A stretch of DNA of 64,000 bases from DASUBV01 sp963822485. Lineage in GTDB: Bacteria > Actinomycetota > Actinomycetes > Streptosporangiales > Streptosporangiaceae. The notes under the pieces were generated by a model that was not told the origin of the DNA, ran no database searches, and was given only the letters and a program-made list of their open reading frames with translations. A program made the translations under genes and the position numbers. Each line of letters begins with the position of its first letter. Within the stretch, counting starts at the first letter, position 1. The DNA lies in assembly GCA_963822485.1 (NCBI GenBank), contig CAWGHW010000013.1:620001-684000 (forward strand). Direction: 5' to 3'. Shown piece by piece: positions 8,818 through 16,560 of the stretch.

Positions 8818-9732
8818 ATGGATACTGACGCCTTGCGGTGGTTTCAGCAGGTCGCGGACGGCACGACGGTGACCGAGGTCAGCGAGGTCGAGCCGGTCAC
8901 CCAGTCCGGCGTGTCCCGCGCCCTGGCCCGCCTCGAGGCCGAGGTCGGCACCCCGCTGCTGCGCAAGTCCGGGCGCACCCTGCGGATGACGCTGGCCGGC
9001 ACGGTGTTCAAGCGGCACGTGGACGTGATGCTGCACCATCTCGACGACGGCATCGCCGCCGTGAACCAGCTCATCGACCCCGACAGCGGCACCGTGGCGC
9101 TGGCCTTCCAGCACTCACTGGGCAGCTGGCTCGTGCCCGACCTGGTCAGCAGCTTCCGGGCCCGCCACCCGAGCATCAGCTTCCAGCTCACCGAGGTGCG
9201 CGACGAGCTCCACGCCCCGCCGCTCAGCGGCGGCCGGGCCGACCTGGAGATCGGCATCCGCGGCCCGCGCGACCCCGCCCTGCACTCCCGCCTCGTGGCC
9301 GTCGAGCCGCTGCGGGTGGCGCTGCCCCGCGACCACCAGCTGGCCACCGGGGCCCAGATCAGCCTGGCCGCGCTGGCGGGCGAGCCGTTCGTGGCCCTGC
9401 GCCGCACGGCCGCCCTGCGCAAGCTCGGCGATGACCTGTGCGAGGAGGCCGGGTTCCGGCCGGACGTGGTGTTCGAGGGCGACGACCTGTCGACCGTGCG
9501 CGGCTTCGTGGCCGCCGGCCTGGGCGTGGCCATCGTGCCCGCGCCGCGCGAAGGCTCGCCGGAGTCGGGCGCGGGGCCGCTGCGCTACTGCGAGATCGAC
9601 GATGTGTGGGCGGCCAGGGAGATCACCCTGACTTGGTCAGCGGAGCGACGGCTGCTGCCAGCGGCGGAGGAGTTCCGCCGCCATGTGATTGCCAGGGCGG
9701 CGGCCGGCCTGGTCCCGGCCCTCACCCCCTGA
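8818..9732 (+). CDS. LysR-family transcriptional regulator
   Basis: ATG 8818 is chosen because GGAG at 8806-8809 is 8 bp away; ATG 8812 would be too close. It encodes 304 residues. The N-terminal winged helix (LRWFQQVADGTTVTEVSEVEPVTQSGVSRALARLEAEVGTPLLRKSGR) is the canonical LysR HTH. It is followed by the linker helix and a periplasmic-binding-protein-like effector domain (residues ~90-300). The effector is unknown. Autoregulation of the divergent promoter is typical of the family. Confidence 0.9.
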   Translation: MDTDALRWFQQVADGTTVTEVSEVEPVTQSGVSRALARLEAEVGTPLLRKSGRTLRMTLAGTVFKRHVDVMLHHLDDGIAAVNQLIDPDSGTVALAFQHSLGSWLVPDLVSSFRARHPSISFQLTEVRDELHAPPLSGGRADLEIGIRGPRDPALHSRLVAVEPLRVALPRDHQLATGAQISLAALAGEPFVALRRTAALRKLGDDLCEEAGFRPDVVFEGDDLSTVRGFVAAGLGVAIVPAPREGSPESGAGPLRYCEIDDVWAAREITLTWSAERRLLPAAEEFRRHVIARAAAGLVPALTP

Positions 9733-9957
9733 CCCCGCCGGGCCTGGGCGGCCAGGACCTGCCGCCTGCCTTGGCGTGGCTCGCCCGGGGTCGGCCGCGC
9801 CCAGGCCAGGCTCTGCCGAGGCCCGACCTCTGGCCCGGTTGCGCCAGCCCATCACCCTCAGTCGCGCCATTCGTCCCATCCGCCCTGGGCAGGCTGAGCA
9901 GTTCGGTTCGGGTCGTCGGTGTTATAGACCCGATGGTCCGGACCAGTCTGGCTGCGG

Positions 9958-11868
9958 TCAGTCGGTGGCGGCGGTGAGAGTGCGGGCGTGGCGGGCCCGG
10001 GCGAGCATCGACAGGGCGAGGACGGCGCCGACGCCCTCGCCGGCCTTCAGGCGCAGGTCGAGCAGCGGCTCCAGGCCGAGGGCGTCGAGCACGCGCAGGT
10101 GAGCGGGCTCGGCGCTGCGGTGCCCGGCGACGAGGTGATCCTGAACCTCGGGCCGGTGACGGACGGCGGCCAGCGCGCTGACGCTGGTCAGCAGGCCGTC
10201 GAGCACGACGAGGCCGCCGGCGGCCGCTACGCCGAGGCAGGCGCCGGTCAGGAACACCTGCTCGGGACCGCCGAGGCCGGCCAGCACGTCGCCCAGCTCG
10301 GCGGTGCTCAGCGTTCCGGGCCCGGGTAGCCGCGGGCCCATCCGGGCCAGTGCCCGGGCGACGACTTCCTGCTTGCGGGCCACGATGGCGGTGTCGCTGC
10401 CCGCGCCGCGACCGATGACGTCCCGGGCGGGGGCGCCGAGCAGGGCGGCGGCCAGGGCGGCCGCGACGGTGGTGTTGCCGATGCCGACCTCGCCGAGCGC
10501 CACCGGGCCCGCCTGGGCTAGCTCGCGGCCGGTCCGCTCGCCTGCGGCCAGCAGGCCCGCGACGTCGGCTCGGGCGAGCGCGTCTGCGGTGGCCAGGTCG
10601 CCGCGCGGGGCGGCGGGGCGGACGTCCGGCCAGTCCGGGAGCGGGTCGCCGTCGATGCCGCAGTTGGCCAGGCGAACGGCCACGCCCGTGGCGCGGGCCA
10701 TGGCGGCGCCCTGGCCCTGGCCGGCGGCGAGCGCGCGGGCGACCAGGCGGGTGGTGCTGCGCGGGAAGGCGCTCACGCCGAGGTCGGCGACGGGGTGGTC
10801 GGCGGCGGCGATCAGCAGCGTGCCGGCCGTGGCGGCGGGGGAGAGCACCGACTCGGCGCGCAGCAGGATGTCACCGAGCAGGCCCAGCGAGCCGGGCGCG
10901 GCGAGCAGGCGGTCCTCGGTGTCCCTGGCCCGGACCCGCGCGGCGGGCGCGGCGGCCGTGGTCGCGGTGCCCGCGCTCGGGCTGGCGTCGGTGCTCGGGC
11001 CGGTGCCGTAGCCTGCGCCGGGCTCCGGGCTGGCCTCGTGGCCTTGGGTCATGTCGGCTCGTGCGCTCACGTCGCTGGCCGCGAGCTCGCGGGCAGCCGG
11101 GCCTGACGCGGCACGGTCGCGCGGGGCGGTCGGCGCGGCGGCGTCCGGCCAGCGGTCGTGGAGGACGACGTCGGCCAGGGGGAGGCGGCGGGACCAGCCG
11201 TGGCGTTCCAGGCCGGGGGCGGGCGGGCGCTCGTCGGGCCAGCCCAGGCACAGCCAGCCGAGCGTCACCACGCCGTCGGGCAGGTGCAGCAGCGCGGCCA
11301 GCTCGGCGGGCTCGAACAGGGTGACCCAGCCCAGGCCGAGGCCGTGCGCGCGGGCGGTGAGCCAGATGTTCTCGATGGCGCAGGCGCACGACCACAGGTC
11401 GGTGTCGGGGAAGGTGGCGCGGCCCAGCACCCCGGCCGGGCGGGCGCGCCGGTCGCAGCACACGACCACGCCCACCGGGGCCTCGCGGATCCCCTCGAGC
11501 TGGAGGCTGCGCAGGTGCCGGGCGCTATCCGGGTCAAGCTGCCGGGCCTGGGCCAGCCGGGCCCGGTCGGCCATGACCGCCGCGCTGGCCCGCACGGCCG
11601 GGTCCCGGACGACGATGAAGCGCCACGGCTGGGAGTGGCCGACGCTGGGCGCGGCGTGCCCGGCGGCCAGCACGGCGGCCAGGATCTCGTCGCTGACCGG
11701 GTCGGCGCGGAACCGGCGCACGTCCCGGCGGGCCGCGATGACCTCGGCCAGCGCGGCCCGGGTCGGCTCGGGCAGGGCCCAGCTCATCGGGTCGCTGGCC
11801 CGCTCGGCGCTGCTGGTCGCGTCCCCGACCAGCGGCCGTGGCCGCGGCCAGCGTGCGGCGGTGGTCAT
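9958..11868 (-). CDS. cobT: BluB-CobT fusion: DMB synthase plus nicotinate-nucleotide:DMB phosphoribosyltransferase
   Basis: One 636-residue chain joins two steps of cobalamin lower-ligand assembly. Residues ~30-225 form a BluB-type flavin destructase that makes 5,6-dimethylbenzimidazole from FMNH2 (RRDVRRFRADPV, APSVGHSQPWRFI). An Ala/Thr-rich linker (~230-325) follows. Residues ~325-636 are CobT, which makes alpha-ribazole phosphate (GEVGIGNTTVAAAL, VIGRGAGSDT, AGHRSAEPAH), with catalytic Glu at ~611 in KAGEGVGA. Both halves appear intact. The start could be ATG 11868 or the internal ATG 11787 (MSWALPEP). No B12 riboswitch was recognised upstream. Confidence 0.9.
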   Translation of the reverse strand: MTTAARWPRPRPLVGDATSSAERASDPMSWALPEPTRAALAEVIAARRDVRRFRADPVSDEILAAVLAAGHAAPSVGHSQPWRFIVVRDPAVRASAAVMADRARLAQARQLDPDSARHLRSLQLEGIREAPVGVVVCCDRRARPAGVLGRATFPDTDLWSCACAIENIWLTARAHGLGLGWVTLFEPAELAALLHLPDGVVTLGWLCLGWPDERPPAPGLERHGWSRRLPLADVVLHDRWPDAAAPTAPRDRAASGPAARELAASDVSARADMTQGHEASPEPGAGYGTGPSTDASPSAGTATTAAAPAARVRARDTEDRLLAAPGSLGLLGDILLRAESVLSPAATAGTLLIAAADHPVADLGVSAFPRSTTRLVARALAAGQGQGAAMARATGVAVRLANCGIDGDPLPDWPDVRPAAPRGDLATADALARADVAGLLAAGERTGRELAQAGPVALGEVGIGNTTVAAALAAALLGAPARDVIGRGAGSDTAIVARKQEVVARALARMGPRLPGPGTLSTAELGDVLAGLGGPEQVFLTGACLGVAAAGGLVVLDGLLTSVSALAAVRHRPEVQDHLVAGHRSAEPAHLRVLDALGLEPLLDLRLKAGEGVGAVLALSMLARARHARTLTAATD

Positions 11869-12015
11869 CGGCGGACTTCACGCTCACGGTGACCCGCCGG
11901 GGCGGATCGGTGCCAGCCTGCCGTGATCATGGTGCCTTCCTCGCTGCCCGTCCCGCCTGGCCCGTCACGGCCGGCCCGGCTGACCACCCTACGCCGCGTC
12001 GGTCATGATGGACGC

Positions 12016-12987
12016 ATGCGAGCGGTGGTGGTGCGAGAGCACGGCGGGTCCGGGGTGCTGCGGGCGGACGACTGGGCGGACCCGAGTCCTGGCCCGGGCG
12101 AGCTGCTGGTCAGCGTGGCGGCGGCCGGGGTCAACTTTGTCGACATCTACCGGCGGGAAGGCCGGCCGCCCTACACCGGGGCGGTGCCGTACGTGCCCGG
12201 CGCCGAAGGGGCCGGCACGGTGACGGCGGTCGGCGAGGGCGTGGCCGGCTTCCAGCCGGGTGACCGGGTGGCCTGGTCGGACAGCCCGGCCAGCTACGCC
12301 GAGCAGGCCGTCGTGGCCGAGCAGCGCGCGGTCCACGTCCCGGCCGGGGTCAGCCTGGAGCTGGCCGCGGCGGTGATGCTCCAGGGCATGACCGCGCACT
12401 ACCTGTGCCACGCCACCTACCCGGTGGCGGCCGGCGATGTGGCGGTCGTGCACGCGGCGGCCGGCGGCGTGGGCCTGCTGCTGACCCAGATGATCGGGCT
12501 GCGCGGCGGCGTGGTCGTGGCGACGACCTCGACCGAGGCCAAGGCGCAGCTCGCGCGGGAGGCGGGCGCGCCGCACGTGGCCGGGTACGCGGACTTCGGC
12601 GCCGTGGTGCGGGAGGCGACCGGCGGGGCCGGCGCGGCGGTGGTCTACGACGGGGTCGGCCAGGCCACCTTCGACGACAGCCTGGCCGCGCTGCGGCCGC
12701 GCGGGTACATGGTGCTGTACGGGGCGGCCAGCGGGCCGGTACCCCCGTTCGACGTGCAGCGGCTGAACACCGGCGGGTCGCTGTTCCTGACCCGGCCCAC
12801 GCTGGCCAGCTACATCGCCAGCCGCGGCGAGCTGCTCCAGCGGGCCGGGGACCTGTTCGAGTGGATCGCGGACGGGCGCCTGTCGGTCCGGGTCGGCGGC
12901 CGGTACCCGCTGGCCGAGGCGGCCCGGGCCCAGGACGACCTGGCTGCCCGGCGCACCACCGGGAAACTGCTCCTGCTGCCGGGCTGA
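12016..12987 (+). CDS. NADPH:quinone oxidoreductase (zinc-independent MDR, Qor-like)
   Basis: A 323-residue medium-chain reductase. The N-terminal GroES-like domain (GVNFVDIYRREGRPPY, PGAEGAGTVTAVGEG) lacks the zinc-binding cysteines of alcohol dehydrogenases. The Rossmann domain has AAAGGVGLLLTQMIGLRG (AxxGGVG) and VYDGVGQATFDDSLAAL. It probably reduces quinones or enones with NADPH. The start matches the MRAVVVREHGG family opening; the longer in-frame extension has no family similarity. Its TGA stop directly abuts the CTAG target duplication of the inserted element. Confidence 0.9.
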   Translation: MRAVVVREHGGSGVLRADDWADPSPGPGELLVSVAAAGVNFVDIYRREGRPPYTGAVPYVPGAEGAGTVTAVGEGVAGFQPGDRVAWSDSPASYAEQAVVAEQRAVHVPAGVSLELAAAVMLQGMTAHYLCHATYPVAAGDVAVVHAAAGGVGLLLTQMIGLRGGVVVATTSTEAKAQLAREAGAPHVAGYADFGAVVREATGGAGAAVVYDGVGQATFDDSLAALRPRGYMVLYGAASGPVPPFDVQRLNTGGSLFLTRPTLASYIASRGELLQRAGDLFEWIADGRLSVRVGGRYPLAEAARAQDDLAARRTTGKLLLLPG

Positions 12988-13013
12988 CTAGAGCCTGTCC
13001 GGTCGATCGTGTG
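12988..13013. repeat. Left target duplication CTAG plus 22-bp terminal inverted repeat
   Basis: CTAG at 12988-12991 is followed by the inverted repeat at 12992-13013. It matches the right end with one difference, G versus A at repeat position 18. Confidence 0.85.
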
Positions 13014-13043
13014 ACTTTGGGCAGTCCTGCTCGTTGTCCTGGC

Positions 13044-13685
13044 ATGGGGCGGGGTGATCTGACAGACGCTGAGTGGGAGCAGTTGCGGCCGTTTCTGCCG
13101 GTCAGCAATAGGCGATGCGGACGGTGGCGTGATCACCGAACTGACGGGCGAAGCAGCCCGGCTGAGCTTGTGCGACCGCCTGGCGGAGGTGGTGCAGGTG
13201 CCGAAGGGCTCGGCCGCTCACGCGGCGGGTTCACCGCCAAGATCCACCTGAGCGCCGACGGACGCTGCCGACCGCTCTCGCTGCTCATCACTGAAGGCCA
13301 ACGAGCGGACTGCACGCAGTTCGAGGCGGTGTTGGACAAGATCCGGGTTCCCCGGCCCGTCGGCCGGCCCCGCCGCAAGCCCGGCAGCGTGGCTGCGGAC
13401 AAGGCGTACAGCAACAGTCTCATTCGCCGGTACCTGAGGCGACGAGGTATCTCGCACACCATCCCGGAGAAGTCCGGCTCCCAGGCCGCCCGCCGGCGCA
13501 AAGGATCGCCCGGAGGGCGGCCACCGGGCTTCGACGCCGAGCGCTACAAGAAGCGCAACACCGTCGGACGGGCGATCAACAAGCTCAAGCAGTTTCGTGC
13601 GGTCGCCACCCGCTACGACAAGCGCTGCTACATCTACCTCGGCACGACGACGGTTGCCGCGCTGGTCATCTGGCTGCGCTCTTGA
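13044..13685 (+). pseudogene. IS5-family DDE transposase, internally deleted
   Basis: The ATG start lies 52 bp inside the left terminal repeat and opens with MGRGDLTDAEWEQLRPFLP, typical of actinobacterial IS5-type transposases. The product is only 213 residues against roughly 280 in the family. Right after WRDHR the sequence jumps to a short Pro/Gly stretch and then the second half (GRSRGGFTAKIHLSADG). The block that normally carries the first catalytic Asp is missing. The second Asp is retained in VAADKAYSN. The position usually occupied by the catalytic Glu (NTVERAINKLK in relatives as I recall them) reads NTVGRAINKLK. It cannot be active, so movement would need a transposase in trans. Confidence 0.85.
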
Positions 13686-13950
13686 ACACGCCGTCCGGCC
13701 GGTGATGCGCGCAAGGCACCAGCCCGCCCTGCGCATCGAAGACCTCGGCGTCGAGGCCGGCGTTCACCCAGATGGAGATACCCTGCCCGGGCACCACCAC
13801 GTTGAACGGCGCATTCTCCGGATCCGCCCGCGTCGCGACTGTGAACACCTCGCCCGGACGCATCCAGTGATCCGGCGCCCAAGGCTCGACCCGCAAGCAC
13901 AACAGGGAATCCTGCCGCTCCATGGGCTGCGAGCCGCCATTCTTTTTCAT
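13666..13950 (-). pseudogene. Hypothetical small protein, 3' end truncated at transposase junction
   Basis: A 94-residue frame reading MKKNGGSQPMERQDSLLCL, then WMRPGEVFTVATRADPENAPFNVVVPGQGISIWVNAG. It looks like a real beta-rich small protein, though I cannot name the family. The last few residues (VFKSAAR) are read from the antisense of the transposase 3' end, so the native C-terminus was probably lost at ~13685-13690. An alternative start is ATG 13923. It lies inside the element, on the same strand as and downstream of the serine hydrolase. Confidence 0.45.
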
Positions 13951-13967
13951 CCGAGGAACGCTTGCCT

Positions 13968-14915
13968 TTATAGGCGGGCTACGATCTCTTCGTCTATTAG
14001 GGCTGTTATAGAGGTTCGCTGGGAGCCGCCCCCTTCCACGTGGGCGGTTACGGTTACCACCGCTTCCTTATCCGGGGAGATTATGCAGAGCTGGCCGTAG
14101 AGGCCTGCCATTTTGTACGTTTTTTCCCCGGGGGTGCACCAGACGCCGAGGCCGTAACTGTCCGAGAGGCGGAAGCCTTCGTCTGCTGGGTCCTTCACGG
14201 TCGGGACGGTTTCAGTCGCGATTCGTGCGCAGTATTCGGCGGGGACCAGCTGGCGGCCTTCGTGGCGGCCCTCGTCTAGCAGGAGGCGGCCGAAGCGGGC
14301 CAGTTCGGACGTCCTCAGGTAGAGGGCGCTCTCCGCTACCGGATGGCCGAGGGGGCAGGTGTGCCACTGGGGGTTGTGGATGGCCAGCGGGGTGAAGAGG
14401 CGGGGCAGCAGGTAGTCGCGGACGTTGGCGCCGGTCGCGGCGCGCAGGGCGCGGGCCGCTACGTACGGGCCGATGCCGGCGTACCTGAAATACGTGCCGG
14501 GCTCGTGCGCCAGCGGGGTCGCGAAGAAGTCAGCGGCTAGGTCCGGGACTACGACGGGGTCGTAGGCGGACCAGGAGTACGGGCTGCCGGACGTCATCAT
14601 GAGCAAGTGCCGGAGCGTGACCTGGTCCAGGCGGGGCGCGGCCGAGCCGGCTAGCTCGGGGTAGTACTTGAGGGCGGGGTCGTCCAGGGCGAGGCGGCCT
14701 TCGGCTTCGGCGATGCCAAGCGCTACGGACGTAAAGGTCTTCGAGACCGACCGCACGTCGACTCGGTCGTCCGAGCGGAGCCTGCGTTCGACCGGCTCGG
14801 CACCGCGGCGGTAGATGTGCACTCCGTAGAGTTCCATGCCCTCTCGTTCGGCGGACCGGACCAGGGCGTCAATGAGTTCTCGCATGGCGGGGAACCTAAT
14901 AGCGGGATCTGACAT
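13968..14915 (-). CDS. Serine hydrolase of the beta-lactamase (class C/esterase) family, IS passenger
   Basis: Taking ATG 14915 gives 315 residues; ATG 14885 is possible. The upstream in-frame extension reads into the 165-bp inverted-repeat unit and is rejected. The active-site motif is S56-V-S-K59 (SVSK), followed by LRHLLMMTSG, the family-typical strand before the second motif. A Tyr-containing segment (YFRYAGIGPY) sits where class C enzymes have YxN. No signal peptide is visible, so it is probably cytoplasmic, like many EstB-type esterases. Third-position GC is lower than in neighbours, fitting arrival with the element. Confidence 0.8.
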   Translation of the reverse strand: MSDPAIRFPAMRELIDALVRSAEREGMELYGVHIYRRGAEPVERRLRSDDRVDVRSVSKTFTSVALGIAEAEGRLALDDPALKYYPELAGSAAPRLDQVTLRHLLMMTSGSPYSWSAYDPVVVPDLAADFFATPLAHEPGTYFRYAGIGPYVAARALRAATGANVRDYLLPRLFTPLAIHNPQWHTCPLGHPVAESALYLRTSELARFGRLLLDEGRHEGRQLVPAEYCARIATETVPTVKDPADEGFRLSDSYGLGVWCTPGEKTYKMAGLYGQLCIISPDKEAVVTVTAHVEGGGSQRTSITALIDEEIVARL

Positions 14916-14947
14916 TCGCGGCTGTCTGCGCCGCGTCACTATGGCCC

Positions 14948-15112
14948 CAGGGCCCCGGAGTGTTCCGTGCTTGACCGGGTTTGAGGCTGTTGTGACTGGC
15001 GGGCCTGGAGTGACGAAGTCGGTCGCCGAGCCCACCTCGACCCGATCAGCGTCCTCGCGCTCCCCGGCATCCCATGATCAATCAGACATCCAGGGAACAC
15101 TCCGGGGCCCTG
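14948..15112. repeat. 165-bp MITE-like unit with 19-bp perfect inverted repeats
   Basis: CAGGGCCCCGGAGTGTTCC at 14948-14966 is exactly inverted at 15094-15112. The ~127 bp between has no convincing gene. The unit sits 33 bp upstream of the serine hydrolase start and inside the larger element. It could be a small non-autonomous transposable unit that also supplies a promoter. Its family is unknown and no target duplication was obvious. Confidence 0.6.
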
Positions 15113-15146
15113 CACATCGGTCCTGGCCACACCGGAACGCTACCGG

Positions 15147-15172
15147 CACATGATCGACCGGACAGGCTCTAG
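15147..15172. repeat. Right 22-bp terminal inverted repeat plus CTAG
   Basis: The inverted copy of the left end occupies 15147-15168 and is followed by CTAG at 15169-15172. The CTA of this CTAG is the complement of the TAG stop of the B3/B4 gene. Confidence 0.85.
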
Positions 15173-15945
15173 CTGCCTGCGGGTCCTTCACCGGCCATGC
15201 CGCCGGGCGGCGGCGCGTCGATCAGCCGGCGGGCGAACCGGGCCCGCGGGCTCAGCGCGGCCAGCGCCGTGCACAGCTCGTCGGCGGCCGCGCTCAGCCC
15301 GTCCGGGCCCAGCGCGGGCAGGCCGTCGAGGATGAACACCGCGCTGGTGGTGGCGCCGGTGATGCGGGTGCGGGTGCACTGGCGCCAGTTCCACCGGCGG
15401 CAGGTCACGCCCTTGTCGTCGCGCCAGACCACCTCGCCGGGGTCGGGATGCTCGACCACGGGCGCGCCGTTCGCGGTGGTGTCGAAGTCCTCGGCGCCGG
15501 TCGCGCGGACCAGGCAGGCCGGCCCGGCGTAGGCGGCCCGGTCCTCGCCGCCCACCGGCAGCAGGCAGCCGACCGAGACCGCGTTGTAGGCGTCGGTGAT
15601 GCGGTCCACGCGCGGCAGCCCCGCGTCGAGCCGCCGCAGCAGCGCCTCCACGCTGGGCCGGGTGCGCTGCGGCCTGGCCCCGAACGCGCGGTACGCCGCC
15701 CGCCACTGCCCGACCTGGGCCAGCTCCTCGGGCGGGCCACCGGCCAGCATCGTGGTGGCCCTGGCCTGCGCGGCGGTCAGCAGGGCGTCGCTGGCCGCGT
15801 CGCTCGGGCCGGGTCGCAGGCCCTCCGCGGCGACCAGCAGCGCGGCGTAGCCGGGGCATAGCGCAAACACATCGGCATCCACGCGGGCCCGGGCCAGCCA
15901 CTGCTCGGGTGCCTCGGCGGGCTCGGGAGAAAGTGGACTGGTCAT
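15169..15945 (-). CDS. B3/B4 tRNA-binding-domain protein (PheRS beta-like B3/B4 fold)
   Basis: It encodes 258 residues. The middle matches the B3/B4 module found in phenylalanyl-tRNA synthetase beta chains and in stand-alone proteins: VGQWRAAYRAFGARPQRTRPSVEALLRRL, DAYNAVSVGCLLPVGGEDR, then CRRWNWRQCTRTRITGATTSAVFILDGL. Stand-alone versions are thought to be editing or trans-acting factors; the role here is unproven. ATG 15945 overlaps the XRE-cupin stop as ATGA, so translation is coupled. Its own stop codon lies within the CTAG flanking the inserted element. Confidence 0.8.
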   Translation of the reverse strand: MTSPLSPEPAEAPEQWLARARVDADVFALCPGYAALLVAAEGLRPGPSDAASDALLTAAQARATTMLAGGPPEELAQVGQWRAAYRAFGARPQRTRPSVEALLRRLDAGLPRVDRITDAYNAVSVGCLLPVGGEDRAAYAGPACLVRATGAEDFDTTANGAPVVEHPDPGEVVWRDDKGVTCRRWNWRQCTRTRITGATTSAVFILDGLPALGPDGLSAAADELCTALAALSPRARFARRLIDAPPPGGMAGEGPAGS

Positions 15946-16538
15946 GGCGCGGGCTGGCCCTTCGGGTTGCTGGCGGGCAGGTGCACGGTCATGAGCAGCT
16001 CGGCGCCGGCCGGCCCGCCCTGGTAGGAATGGCTCACGTCGGCCGCGAACGTCGCCGTCATGCCGTCGCCGATGGCGTGCTCGGTGCCGTCCACGGTGAT
16101 CACGGCGCTGCCGCCGATGACCGTGACCGTCTCGACGATCCCGGCCGGGTGCGGGTGGCTGTCGTAGGCCTCGCCAGGACCGAGGTGCCAGCGCCACAGC
16201 TCCACCGGCGCCGCGGTCGGCGTGGTGAGCAGGAGGCGGGCCGTGCCGCCGCCCGCGCCCCGCCACAGCGGCTCGGCCGCGGCGGCGTCGCTGATGACCA
16301 CCTGGCGCTCGGGGGACTGCTCGACGAGCGTGGAGACCGGGACGCCCAGCGCGTCGGCGATCCGGACCAGGGTGGCCAGGTTGGGGTTCGCGGTGGCGTT
16401 CTCCAGCGCCACCAGGGCGCCCTTGCTCACGCCCGCGCGGGCGGCCAGCTGGTCCGCCGACAGCCCGCGGCTGTGCCGTAGCCCGCGCACCGTCCCGGCC
16501 ACCGCTGACATCATCATGCGGTCATTTCGTTGCACCAC
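15942..16538 (-). CDS. XRE-family regulator with C-terminal cupin domain
   Basis: It encodes 198 residues. The HTH_3 domain is at ~14-70 (VRGLRHSRGLSADQLAARAGVSKGALVALENATANPNLATLVRIADALGV), followed by a cupin barrel at ~110-185 with a His pair in YDSHPHPAGIVETVTVI. Such regulators sense a small ligand in the cupin. The start may be GTG 16538 or the ATG run at 16511-16517. It is divergent from the EamA transporter with only 22 bp between start codons, so it very likely controls that gene, and it is translationally coupled to the B3/B4 gene. Confidence 0.88.
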   Translation of the reverse strand: MVQRNDRMMMSAVAGTVRGLRHSRGLSADQLAARAGVSKGALVALENATANPNLATLVRIADALGVPVSTLVEQSPERQVVISDAAAAEPLWRGAGGGTARLLLTTPTAAPVELWRWHLGPGEAYDSHPHPAGIVETVTVIGGSAVITVDGTEHAIGDGMTATFAADVSHSYQGGPAGAELLMTVHLPASNPKGQPAP

Positions 16539-16560
16539 ACGGTCAGTATATGTTGTAGCG

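Larger units (their letters stand above)
12992..15168. mobile_element. IS5-family-like element carrying passenger genes
   Basis: A 2,177-bp unit begins AGCCTGTCCGGTCGATC and ends with the inverted match; 21 of 22 terminal bases agree. CTAG flanks both ends (12988-12991 and 15169-15172), a plausible target duplication for IS5-type elements. Inside are a defective transposase beside the left end, a truncated hypothetical gene, a serine hydrolase and a 165-bp inverted-repeat unit. Excising the element joins the quinone reductase stop directly to the stop of the convergent B3/B4 gene, a compact pre-insertion layout. This is direct sequence evidence; the family name is inferred from the transposase. 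Confidence 0.85.

Noticed and set aside
12405..13043. In-frame fusion of the quinone reductase shadow frame with the transposase
   Set aside because: The upstream part is a frame shadow of the reductase; the transposase has its own ATG inside the left terminal repeat.
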